Source: Sipunculus nudus
Taxonomy: Eukaryota; Annelida; Sipuncula; Golfingiida; Sipunculidae
Reading direction: 5' to 3'
Length of the DNA stretch: 64,000 bases
Assembly: GCA_026874595.1 (NCBI GenBank)
Contig: CM049317.1
Location: forward strand, 59,614,618 to 59,678,617
This document shows, piece by piece, positions 38,986-50,540 of the stretch. The translations under genes and the position numbers were made by a program. The number at the start of each line of letters is the position of its first letter. The first letter of the stretch is position 1. Below the pieces are notes generated by a model. The model was not told where the DNA came from, did not search any database, and saw only the letters and a list, made by a program, of their open reading frames with translations.

Positions 38986-39231
38986 ATTATAACTTGTAGT
39001 TATAAAACTACAGCCAGTGTCTTTCACTCAATGCAGGCTACGGCTACCAGGTGTGCAGAAGCCAAACACCAGCACGACAGGAAAGTCTGAGACGAGCCAA
39101 TAATTCTACTCAAAGTAGGTGATTCTGTATATGGTAAACCCCAGCCACACAAGAACAACAGCCACTGGGATTATGGAGACATCTCATAATACCACGTCCC
39201 AGGTCTAACATAACAGACACAGCAAGGTGCA

Positions 39232-39600
39232 TTGGCTGTGCTTCCCACAGACAACGGATCCCAGTTTATAGGATCTGAATACGAGGACCTCTGTGAGCGA
39301 TATCAGATACAACATACCACTAGTTCTCCTTACTGGCCTCAAGTGTACAGTAAAGGCAATCAAACACATCATGAAAAATTAACAAAAGATTTCATCAAAG
39401 CTTTACTCACAGAAATACCACGTCCCTGGTCTTATATAACAGACACTCCAGCAGGCAAAACAAGGAGAACTCGAGACCACATAAGACCAGCCCCCCCCCC
39501 CCCCCACACTCCCCGCCATGTATGGAAGCTCTTGCTACAAAATTCTTGGTTATATCAGCCCTGCACCTATCGTATCATTGCAAAACCAAACATGAGCCAC
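39232..39600 (+). pseudogene. Ty3/Gypsy-like integrase remnant
   Basis: The frame contains TDNGSQFIGSEYEDLCERYQ, then TTSSPYWPQVYSKGNQT. These are the central D and downstream S-P-Y-P-Q-x-N-G blocks of an integrase core, here with VYS instead of the usual SNG. The N-terminal HHCC finger and the first Asp are missing, and the C-terminus runs into low-complexity CCC sequence at 39,489. Confidence 0.7.
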
Positions 39601-40181
39601 AATCAACCAGTTCAGCGACGGAGGCTGCTGACAAGACACTGCTACAGCATCCTCTACCCTGCCCTTAAATGTAGCTCTTACCAACACGCCTTTAAAACAA
39701 CAGACACCCACACCGAACACATGATACCAGTAACACCACAACAGCAACCGTAACCAGGTGTAGGAGAATCGTCAAACCAGTGAAGGGAATGGACCTTTGA
39801 GACGGGGTCAGATAGCCTCCCTCCTACACCTCCTGATTGCTTAAAAGACTTCATCTTTTCTCCAGCTGCATGTGCATATAACTCAAGCATTTATTTAACA
39901 TTGCAAAATCCCCTCAATTATCCTACATCTACCTACATCTGCTTATTGTTAAAAGACTTTTCTATTTTTATTAAAATATATTGGTTTCGCTGGATTTAAA
40001 TGCATTTATGTTGGTTGATTAATCTCAGATGAATTTGCATGCATCTCAAGCATTTATTCAACAAAAACAAAGTTTCTATCTATTTGCAAACCTAGAGATT
40101 TTTTTTTTTTTCGTTTTTTTTTTTAAACCGTTTTATTTTATTAAGAGAGGAGGGTTTTAGGGAGTACCTCATATGAGGCAT

Positions 40182-40268
40182 TATCCCTGGCGGGAGTGAG
40201 CGATGATAAATATGTTGTATTGCCAGCTGATGTGTTGAGTGGACTTTATGCAAGTAAGCATATAAACT
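40182..40268 (+). repeat. Right LTR remnant
   Basis: Direct partner of 36,614-36,700, preceded by the purine tract at 40,143-40,154. Confidence 0.6.
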
Positions 40269-40424
40269 ATGACGGTTAAGGGAACCCTGAACAGATGGTT
40301 TCTTCGAGTTACGGGTGCTTACATGGCAACATATATATTATGTCTCTGTCTTATTGACAAATCCCTTTTTGTATAGCATGAACCTATCCATGAATCATAT
40401 TTATGTGGGTGACTGAGGAGCTCA

Positions 40425-40630
40425 TGTGGAGCGTGTTGGCGTAATGATTAGGGCGTTGAAATTGTGACTGCAAGGTTTTGGGATCGCGTCCCTTTGAGGC
40501 CGCCGTCTGAGCTAAATTTCCTATCAATATAGAACAAATTACCTGTATTGGCTGCTTCCATTGTATGCTCCCCAAGGAGCCGAAAAAACTACATGAATTA
40601 ACCGGCCCAAAAGACCAGGAAGGCAAAGTG
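40425..40630 (+). repeat. tRNA-derived SINE
   Basis: GGAGCGTGTTGGCGTAATGA has a tRNA A-box-like TGGCGTAATGATTAGGGCG. About 35 bases later, GGATCGCGTCCC resembles a B box (GGTTCGANTCC). Together they form a tRNA-like head. The tail contains ATGCTCCCCAAGGAGCCGA, a type of sequence I associate with molluscan SINE bodies. It is not a functional tRNA because the arms do not pair well. Confidence 0.5.
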
Positions 40631-41601
40631 TTTCAGTCGGCTGAGACTGACAAGGTCGGTACTGTCAGACTATAAACCTCCAAGTGTTGGCGATAAATGC
40701 AACCGAATAATCCTGTTTGAACTTAAAACACAATGTCCAGTAATGCTTTCATATTTGATAACATATTTTATGATAGAAATCACATTTTTCGTCTTCGTGG
40801 CAGATATCTTTACAGCCATTTTTGATTGTTTCAGTACGCCTTTTATCTTTTAATGTATGACTTTCATTCAGGGTCTTTTGGTAACCACAACTCGCTCGAA
40901 AACAACATGACTATGAACCAATATCGGTATACATGGGGCTTTCCCTGCATTTTACAAAATGCGTCCATATTTTATTCTGTTAAAAAATCTGTTATCATAA
41001 TGTGTTAAAAACACTTTTGGGAACACAAAAAGCACCCTTTATTTTCCTTTTTACATTTCTTGATACAGAGTAATTAAAACATTACCGTGTTAACAAAAAT
41101 ACTTTTAAATTGTACTTTTCACACATTTAAGTGCAATAAATTATGAACATGATTGATGACCTGTGTACGTTGCACTTGACTCAAAAATAACTCTGAAGCT
41201 TAAGGATAAATATGTTACAATTAAACTTTTATTGATAGAGAAACATTTTACCCATTCACGTTCAATTTTGTTCTGTTCGACCTAAAAAATCATAGAAAAT
41301 TAAATTAATATGTTCGGTGGCATCCACCTACACTTTTTCAACCATTGATAGGTTGATTGATCTAGCATGGATGCCTGATATTGACAAACAGTACCTGCAA
41401 CAGTAAAAATTTACCTTAGCTGTCCCCGTTTTTCGATTTGAACGTGATGACGACCTTAAAAATCAAAATTTAAGATCAATTTTAGTCATCCACTTTTTTC
41501 TTCACTCTATGGCTGATTAATCTAGCAGGAATGCCAGCTATAAACAATAAGCAAGTTAGAAAAAATAAACTTTGACTGGCTCACTTAAATCATACCTTGA
41601 C

Positions 41602-41804
41602 CAGGGGCGGATCCAGGATTTAAGAAAAGAGGGATCCAAGCCGGAAGGAATAATGAAAAACCTAAAAGAAAGGTCGCCATGTCCGGAAAGGGGCCGGGGG
41701 TCCTGGCCAAAAAAAATTGTTTTAAACCTTTTTAAAAAAAAGAAAAAGAAGGGGGTCCGGACCCCTGCACCCCCCCCCCCCCCCCGACCCTGGATCCTTT
41801 TCTG
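41602..41804 (+). mobile_element. GGATCCAGG MITE (about 203 bp)
   Basis: Starts CAGGGGCGGATCCAGGATTT and ends CCCTGGATCCTTTTCTG, giving an imperfect TIR built on GGATCCAGG. The interior has AGAAAGGTCGCCATGTCCGG and a poly-C run. CAGGGGCGG termini resemble those of hAT-type MITEs, but I could not find a convincing 8-bp target duplication. It is orthologous in position to 11,817-11,935. Confidence 0.6.
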
Positions 41805-42885
41805 TGGACAAGTTTATTTCTTCCAAGCTACTCGACACTGCTCATTGGGTAGCCCTGTCTGGGCTTTAGTGTATTTACAATTACTACTAAAATGCTTATA
41901 TTAAAACGTGATTCCAAGTAATGATAGACGTTACTCAGTACCAGCTCTTATCACTAAAGCCCTGTAAAGTCCGTATGGTGAATCCCAGATATTTGCATAT
42001 TAGGGCGTCACAAGGCTCCTGACGATTCCCTCGCATTTGCATAACAGGTTGTCACGCCTTCTGTGAATGGCATCATTGCTATGAGGACGCTAGTAGCGGT
42101 CCCAATTGCAATAGACAGCTCAAACCGCTTGATAACATTAGCACTGAAATCTGGTTTTCAGAAAGTCCATACATGGACCTTCGTGTCCTATGATATATCT
42201 CTGCTGTCCAACACTACGGTCCAAATATAAGTGCATTGTAGACACTGTCGCACTTGAAAGACACACTTGAAAGACGTGCCTGTGTTAAGTTGTCAACACG
42301 CTGAACGCCGTGATCGTTTCAGCCAGCCGGTACATGAATAACAGTTTGACTGCGTTCGTCGCGTGTGAGCCTGAATATCTCACGCTGACTGGCTGAGCTA
42401 AAGATACATGTTTAAACCAGCCTGCTTTGAAAAGCGATGGTCTGATAAACGGTGACACACTGACTCACTGAGGCTGAGGGTAATAGTGTTGAAAGTCTTG
42501 CCGTTCTCAAAATAGCCGAGGACCTTAAAATATTAAGACTGATTAAATGGGAATGTAAATAGCAAGCTAGAAGCCCACATTAGGCGGTTACTGGATTAAC
42601 CATGTGGGGTTGAAAAAAAGATTCTGGGAAAGACCACTATAATTACTACCTACGTCACTGGGAAAGACCTTAGTTCATCGAGGCGGTGATGTATGCCGCT
42701 AACTGTCCGGTACGGCCCAAGTTTACCAGTCGGTGAAATGAGAGGGTCAGAGATTGGCAATTAATTATAGAAGTGGCCGAGAGGTGGCGTGCAATACAGT
42801 GAGAGAACGTTTGATTTCTTTGTCAGAGGCAACAATCAAGAGAAATTTCATTGACTGGGCCAGTCTACTCATTGGGATTCCTATT
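41805..42885. other. 1.1-kb segment present only in copy B
   Basis: No counterpart in copy A, where flanking sequence continues at about 11,960. It is less AT-rich than its surroundings and has no ORF of note. Scattered GGCTGAG and CAGCCAG words do not form a clear terminal repeat. Confidence 0.45.
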
Positions 42886-45800
42886 TTGTGTACACAATAA
42901 ATCAAGTCGCATGTCAACGCTAATTATGAGTATACCGATAGTAAATGTAATATAAGTCCTTTTATTCCAAAGGAGTCCTTACATCTTGAATTGTATGGGA
43001 TTTAACGCAAGTCAACTGTTACCTTCACGTCCTCGTCGGATTTTTTTTTTTTTGCAGAATGAAAATGACAGGTGTAAGAAGTTATTGATTAATATATGAT
43101 CCCCCGGAAAATTAGTGTATAAAGTAAAGACAATATGCTTATTAAAATCACTCTGGCGCTACACAGATAATAATATCCTATGCGCCGACGTAAATCGGAT
43201 TATTGACAAATAAGATCAGGATAAAAAGGAAGGGATTTTGGAAACGATGTCTTTTCTCTTATTTAATGTCTTTCATAAAGTTTACCATGAAAAATCCTTA
43301 AACATAAATCCGCTATTAATTCTCCCTGAGACATGGTATTATTTTTCTAATACAAGAAAACATGTTAATCACCAAGGTGCGGTTGGGTTAATGCCCAAGG
43401 TGCGGTTGGGTTAAAGTATGTGGGTGTATCTGATACGACTCATTTCACATCACGAAAGGCGATCGGGCAGCACGCTAGAGGAGTGACTGAATTAAAGCGC
43501 TGAATTGCTGTGAAGAGTTAGACTATGTATGTATTTCTCATTTCCACGTAGTCTTAAACTTTAGCCTCTCTGGCGTTTCATAGTTTTGTTTATCCATAAA
43601 TTGGTTGTTTATTGACTAATGTCCAACTTGTGTCGGAACTGAAAACATCCATTATTAATTAAGATGTTCATTTTACAAATACTGCTAATAGTTCTGCGGC
43701 TGATTTAAAAAAAAGTTATCTAAATAAACATCTCCGGATTACATGACAGCAATCAGTGGGATAACCTTTATTAATCCTTATATACTGAAGTCATTTAATA
43801 TGTTAAATTCAATTTATAGTTTCTTTACTTTAATTCTAAAATGAAACTAATAATAAAAGAAAGCTAAAGCCAAGGAATAAAAATTGCTTTAAACGGTGCA
43901 TAAAGGAAACATACACCTTTCCGTTATTTAAAATATGCTGTCTTATACTTAAACATATGTTTATCATTCTCTAAGCATTTTTGTTTTATCCGAATTAACA
44001 GGAAAACCTGAATGTTGAGCAGTGTTTTGGTTGGATTTAAATTTGATTCAATTATAAAATCATGAAAACGCTAAAAAATATAAGATATTAAAGCGGAGTA
44101 ACACTTCCAGATTACCATGATCTACTATTTCAACGAATTATAAAACCTTTTCATTATGTTCAAACTACACCGGAAAGGTTTATGTGCAGCATTTGATTTC
44201 TTAATTGTAACACCTATTCATTAAAATATTAATTGCATATGCAGTCATTCATGATACTGCTAAATGCAAAACGGAAACTTAAAATAATATATATTTATCA
44301 ATTTCAAAAAAAAAAAATAGATATCCATCTAAGAACGAGGGGGGCACTAAATGGATTTTACATTTTTATTTTCCGTTGTTAAAATACAAGGCATTTTAAT
44401 CCATTATAAACAGAACTTATACATTTTTTTAAATATTTTTCCGCATTTCATTTAAATGGTAAACAAAGAATGTTTTCAATAACTGGAGATAAAACGTGTT
44501 GTTATACATGTATCAATGTCAGCACATTGCTAGGTAATAGATTATTCGACCCTTATTTCCAAAATCATGTTCAGATTTATCAGAATAGATTGTCTAATCG
44601 GCATGCATGTTCCAATACGTAATTTATATTCTATATATTTTTACATTCGTGGTGTATGGTGCAAAACACAGGGGACCCGTGGGTCACGGCCCTCAGCTGA
44701 ATTTAGTTAAATTTTAGCTAATGCTAAATATGCTTATTTCTATTGTTATTTTTTAATATAAGCATTTGAAAAGCTTATGTCACTTTCAGAAGAATAATGA
44801 TTTTAAGGTTATATTAAACTTTTATGATGCTAATAACTTGAAAATGTTTTGCCTAGTTTCTGGTATACTTTTAAACATCTATTACAAACAGTTCCATGCT
44901 TAAAAATGCTGTCTAGCTTCAACAGTAAATGTTACCATATAAAAATGAATGAATATCTTTCCTGATATTTTGACAATATACATTATGTTTGGGGACATTA
45001 CTCCTTAAAATTACGCAATTCAGACCTAAGTTTTGGCAGGTACATAGAAAACATATATAGGAATAGTCAAGTCAAATATATTTAAAATCACCGGTGGTTT
45101 TGATATTTGACAGTCTTGAAGTGCTACAATAGGATTTTAATGGAAATTGGAGGGTTTCACTTACACAGTGACACAGTCACAGTGACCCAGTTTTTGGTTG
45201 GAACTTCGGAACATCTAACTGTATGTTAAATTTCGTAGATCCAAAGGTTCAAAACGTGACCTGTTAAAGGATCTATGTGTGACGAGCAATATTTCCAACG
45301 AAAATTCGCATTAAACTTCGATGAAATTGGCTGGAATAATGGGCATGGGAAAAAATGGAAGAAGCAATAATTCTGTGCATGTTAGTAAAATTAAAATGTT
45401 TATTTGCTTCCAAATTCAGAAAAAAATACGCCTCTTTTTACATTTTGTCACCTTTGTTTTTCCGAACAACATATCCAAAAATTAGGTCCCAAAATGATAG
45501 CAGTTTTCTCTTCGCTTATGATCCATTATTCCCAAAAACGCCATTAAAATTGATAGCTTGAGCTTTTCTTCTGGACAAGGAAGTGACCTTTATCTTTCAA
45601 ATGTAATGGTTAGTAATTGGCGTAGTTCGTCGTTTTCATGACAGTGGAGTGAAATGTGAGATCAATGACGTCATTATAATAACTCGTGCTCTTGGTCGCA
45701 GTTTGCCGGAATTACGGTTACGGAATGCATTCTGCGATGGTTTCAGTGACAAGCATCGTGTTGCTTTAAAATATATTTTTAATTGTACAGCTTGAAGGGC

Positions 45801-46665
45801 AATTATATTTTATGTATGGCTCTATATAAATACAACATGTTTTTTTCAAGCTTAATTTATTTAATGTTTTTTTTAATATGTTTAAGATTTAAGTGCTAGG
45901 CATTCTCCATGGCGAAGTTGGTGGCGTTTGGTAATCATTAGAGGTAAAGAGAAATAATTCGTTGAAACCACAAACGCTCGAGATTTGTCGCACAGGGCTG
46001 TACACACATTCGGCACTCGCTCCACCCAGGCGATTGACCAATTTCCAGGACATGCAGTCCGCGAGTTATTTGTGCTCCAACTCTGTTTGGTGACTCCCCT
46101 GTTATCAGTTGGTGTGCATCTCTCATCCTGACTCTCTAAGGAGACTCAGCATGCAGTCACCTGTGACAACTTTAAGGTCATATTTTGAAAACTAAAGTCC
46201 TCTCGATACTCTGAGGCCCCGTTGGGTCATCATAATTCTGAACCAGATAACACGGAGAAAACCTCGGACCAGCCGGTACAATCATTCTCATGGACACGCT
46301 AGGTTGAATCCGGGTTGTAGTTTGACAGAACCTAAATTGTTTTCATTCGACTGTCCAGGCCGGCTTTGACTTATTATTTTATTATATTAATATGGCCCGA
46401 ATATATAGCTTCCGAAACACTTACACATCAGTACGTCTGTGGGTATGGAGACTAAATTTTAAAATATTATAACTTTAAATTTCAATAATTGCAAAAAAAT
46501 ATAAAATTGTGCGATTGGCAGAAAAAAAAGGAGGGTCTCAAGATGCCAGTATACCTCTCTTGTGATCGCTTTATGGATACTTCAATCTTAATTCATGATT
46601 TAGAGATTTTTTTCAGGCCCACAAGGTTTGGCGTGTTTCGCGGATATCTATACACATCAGAAAAC

Positions 46666-47610
46666 ATGCCAACGCATACGGCAGGCTCGATTAGTCGCAA
46701 AACAGAAGGTGCCAAAGAAACGGACCTAAGAACACTTGTGACGTCACTTCCAGCGACAACGAGATTACCTGGAACTTTAGTTGAAGAGCATACATATCTT
46801 GGGATTTTAATCGCCAGTCTCTGCTTGAACCTGTTAGGAACTGGCATGACGGCTCGCAAAACGGTTCGTTCACAAAGAATATCTTGGTATTTATCATGCT
46901 TGTGTGTGTCAAACATTGCTCTTCTGACAGTGTTTTGAGTCGTCAACAGAACAGGTAGAGAAATCGAGGACCTTCCCAGTCATGCGTGCACTGCCGCCGC
47001 TTTTTTTATTGTCATTTCCACGGTATTTGGTTACGGGTCTATGGTCGAGATGTCCGTGATGCAGCTGGGCGCTGTGGCTGTTCCTTTCAAGACGTCCATC
47101 TGGTGGTCAAAGAATAGAATCGTTTTCAGCTCCGGCATCTTACTGATTGTTATCTGCCTCATCAGTGCCGTTCCCGTGGTAACCGCAGATTATAGCAGGC
47201 CAGTTTGTCCGGGTAGTATTTCAAATTTCCTTCTGATAGAAAACGTTGCGTCACAAGTTATTACCATAGTGACATTGATCATTATAAATATATTTACGGT
47301 GGTTTGTATGATCAGAACAAAGAAACAAAGGGCAGTAATCAAAGGGGACGAAAAAGCGCTAACTTCAGTCATTGCAAAATACCGTGCTACTGCCATCACA
47401 CTTAATACAATGTTTATATTACTTAATTGTTCAATTGTTATAATTCTTATGAATCAACAATTTACTGAACCGCTACCATTGGCTTTTATGGTGGCCAAAC
47501 ACTTTCCCCCGGTGTTTTCGGGGCTAACGGTTTTTATACTGATATGTACTAATCGAACTATCAGAGCAGAACTAAAGGCCATGCTGTCATTTGTCAGAAT
47601 CAATCAGTAA
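46666..47610 (+). pseudogene. Rhodopsin-like GPCR, copy B (TGA stop in TM2)
   Basis: Paralogue of 24,740-25,668. The TM1-TM2 loop is intact here (KTVRSQRISWYLSCLCVSN), and a single frame would run to the TAA at 47,610. However, TGA at 46,936-46,938 replaces the Leu (TTA) of copy A inside TM2 (SNIALLTVF, stop, VVNRTG). The rest is a normal seven-helix layout with the same atypical TM3 end (MQLGAVAVPF) and an LGxxLNLLG-like TM1. ATG is chosen by alignment with copy A; a TTTTTTTCAG acceptor ends at 46,616, so an upstream exon is possible. An upstream in-frame ATG at 46,489 extends the frame but reads into sequence beyond that acceptor. It would have to be read through or misassigned to be functional. 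Confidence 0.8.
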
Positions 47611-47989
47611 ACAACAGACTAGCAATATGAAAAAAAATTGCGAATTCTATTGAAACACTAGCTGTACGTCATAAATCTAACTCAAGTTTCAATTCAACAG
47701 AATGGTTCTAGGCATTTCTTTAGGCTATTTCTTTCAACGGTTGAACAAGTTTTGTATTGCATACGTTGTGTTCGTCTGAAAGTAGAGGTTTATATTTAAT
47801 TACAAGTTTTGTATATGCTACTTTCCGTGTGATGGTTACTAATTTTATGGTACATAACTAGTAATACGTTTGGCAAATGCATCCGTAACTTACTGTTAAA
47901 ATTCACGTAACATCTTGAAATTATTCCCTATTGTGTTCAGGTTTTTTTTTGTGAAGTGATAACCGTGTGTGTATAATGACAACTTGACA

Positions 47990-47995
47990 AATAAA
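47990..47995 (+). promoter_or_regulatory. Poly(A) signal of GPCR copy B
   Basis: AATAAA in the context ACAAATAAAGTCAG, equivalent to 26,030. Confidence 0.6.
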
Positions 47996-48109
47996 GTCAG
48001 TAATATCTCTTATCGGTAAAATATAACATGTATGTAGAGTGGAGAGAGAAATAGAGGAACATGCAGTCAGAGAAACCGAACACGCCAAATGATAGTGCCC
48101 TATAGATAG

Positions 48110-48607
48110 GCGACTAGGGAGCGACAGAGAGCTATATACATAGACGAATTAAGGGAGACAGCGAAACAGGGGACAGGAGAACAGAGACTTTCCTAGAGGG
48201 AGAGAGAAGGAGAGCGAGAGCGAGAGAGAAAGAGAAAGGGTAAAGAAAGAGATGAAACGAGGAGACATCAAGCGGGCAAGAACAGACAGACTTAGCGCGC
48301 GAGTGAGTGAGCGAGTGAGCGAGCGAGTAAGTGAGCGAGCAACGAACCAAGAGAGTCAAAAAAAAGAAGACATCAAGAGGGCAAGAATAGAGAGACTTAC
48401 TAAGAGAGAGAGAGAACACAAACAAGGAGACATTAAACGGGCACGAACAGAGAGACTTACCGAGAGAGAACAAACAAGGAGACATAAAGAGGACAAGAAC
48501 AGAGATATTTAGCAAGCGAGAGACAGTGAGTGAGCGAAAAAAGCATTTAATGAACAAAGAGAGAGCACAAACAAGGAAACATTAAGAGGGCAAGTACAAA
48601 GAGACTT

Positions 48608-48655
<48 letters not shown>

Positions 48656-48852
48656 GGTGAGAGAGAGCCAGCAACGAACAAGGAGAGAGCACAGACAAGG
48701 CGACATCAAGAGGGCAAGAATAGAGAGACTTGGCGAATGAGAGAGAGACAGACAGAGAGACAGAGAGAGAGAGAATAGGTGAAAGGGAGCAAGCAACGAA
48801 TAAGGACAGAGCACAGACAAGGAGACATTAAGAGGGCAAGAACAGAGAAACT

Positions 48853-48908
<56 letters not shown>

Positions 48909-49202
48909 AAAGAAAGCAACGAACAAAGAGACAGCACACAAAAGGAGACATTAACATGGCAAGAACAGAGATTAACCGAGAGAGAGAAAGAGTGAAAGAG
49001 AGAGAAGGGGCTTGAGAGGGCAAGGAAGAAAGAGAATAAACAAAGAACAAAGGGAGATAACAGACTAGAAGACATCAAGAGGGCAAGAATAGAGAGACTA
49101 ACAAAGAGAGACACAGAGGGAGAGGGTAGGTGAAAGCGAGTAAGCACCAAACAAGGAGAGAGCAGAGACAAGGAGACATTATGAGGGCAAGAACAGAGAA
49201 AC

Positions 49203-49244
<42 letters not shown>

Positions 49245-49882
49245 AGAGTGAGACACAGCACAAACAAGGAGACATTGACAGGGCAAGAACAGAGATTAAC
49301 CTAGGGAGAGAAAGAGAGAGAGTGTAAGGAAGAGAGAGAAAGAGAGCAAGCAAAGAACAAAGAGAGAGCACAGACAAGGAAACATAAAGGGGGCAAGTAG
49401 AGAGAATCTTGCTGAGAGAGAGATAGAGGGGGGAGGCGAGTGCAAGCAACGGACAAAGAGAAGCACAAACAAGGAGACATTAAGACGGCATTAACAGAGA
49501 TTACCTGAGAGAAAGAGAGAAAGAGAGAGTGAGTGATACAGATAGAACGAGCGAGAGAGAAAAAGAAGAAGCATATATCAAAGAGAGATAACAGACAAGG
49601 AGACATCAAGGAGGCAAGAACAGAGAGACTTACCAAGAGAGAGAGAGAGAAAGAAAGTGAGCAAGCAATGGACAAAGATAAAGCACAAACATTGGACATT
49701 AAAAGGGCATTAACAGAGATTACCCTAGAAAAGAGAGAAAGCAAGTGAGAGATAAGGGGATAAAGAGAGCGAGAGAGAAAGAGAATATGCAAAGAAGAAA
49801 TAGAGAGAATAAACTAGGAGACATCAAGGGGGCAAGAACAGAGAGAGAGAGCACAAACCAGCAGAAATCCAGACGGTCAGAA

Positions 49883-49926
<44 letters not shown>

Positions 49927-49980
49927 AAGAAGGGAGAGAGATATAGAGAGCATGAAGGAGACAGCAAGGCAGCAAAACTG
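48110..49980 (+). repeat. (GA)n-rich minisatellite, about 16 units
   Basis: A core of about 33 bases, GGAGACATYAAGAGGGCAAG followed by AACAGAGAGACTT, recurs about every 50-125 bases, near 48,260, 48,367, 48,427, 48,479, 48,577, 48,699, 48,821, 48,943, 49,069, 49,171, 49,268, 49,379, 49,472, 49,598, 49,692 and 49,818. The units are separated by GA runs of variable length. Two core types alternate in parts: one ends in AGAGAGACTTA, the other in AGAGATTAMCC. The long Ser/Leu-rich or Arg/Glu-rich ORFs on both strands are consequences of the repeat. Copy A has only about 40 bases here (26,128-26,165). Confidence 0.9.
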
Positions 49981-50064
49981 AGAGAGAGACAGAGAGACGG
50001 GCAGAGAGATAGAGGAGAACCATAACCCAGAAAGTTATCGGTCTGATAATGATTTCGATAGATT

Positions 50065-50540
50065 CCTTTACCACGAAACATAGGCAAAGACACCAACTTC
50101 AATTCCCTACCTCAATTCCTTGGCGTCTCATATATAATTCATTGGTACAACGGTCATACTGGCAGCCATATTTTACAACACAATAACCAAGTATCGTCAG
50201 TATCCTTATGAAAATAGTTTCCAATGACTCCTTAACCCTGACAAAAAGGGCTATGACACCAAAATCAATCAACTACCATAATTCCTTGGCTTGTTGTTCA
50301 TCATTCAATGTGCAGTCATTTTAAATATCACTATATCAAATTACAATATCGTCTCGGAAATGCTTTCAATAGATTGCTTGACCATAAAAATATATGCAAG
50401 GACACGAAAAGCAATATCCTACCTTAATTCCTGGAGGAGTGCCAGATAATTCAATGGTAGGACAGCATTCTTGGAGGCCATCTTGAAAATCACCCTTCCT
50501 GCCCGCGATCCAAAATGTCTACCATCTTTTCTTTTACTCC
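50065..50540 (+). repeat. Three decayed tandem units of about 150 bp (copy B)
   Basis: Same units as 26,230-26,690, with independent substitutions. The third unit has an extra GGAGGCCATCTTGAAAATC before the end of homology. Confidence 0.65.

Larger units (their letters stand above)
36565..40285 (+). mobile_element. Decayed Ty3/Gypsy-like LTR retrotransposon
   Basis: Plus-strand remnants appear in the canonical order: gag with a CCHC-like knuckle, reverse transcriptase, RNase H start, integrase. They are bracketed by an 87-bp direct repeat (36,614-36,700 and 40,182-40,268). A purine-rich tract (AAGAGAGGAGGG, 40,143-40,154) sits just before the right repeat, where a polypurine tract belongs. 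All coding parts carry stops, and the interval is shorter than a full element, so there are internal deletions. Exact LTR ends could not be fixed. Confidence 0.7.

Noticed and set aside
40425-40495. Functional tRNA gene
   Set aside because: A- and B-box-like words are present, but the acceptor and anticodon arms do not pair. It continues into a SINE body.
48252-50102. Long Ser/Leu-rich and Arg/Glu-rich ORFs on both strands
   Set aside because: They are translations of the (GA)n minisatellite in several frames at once, with repeat-driven composition and no initiation context.
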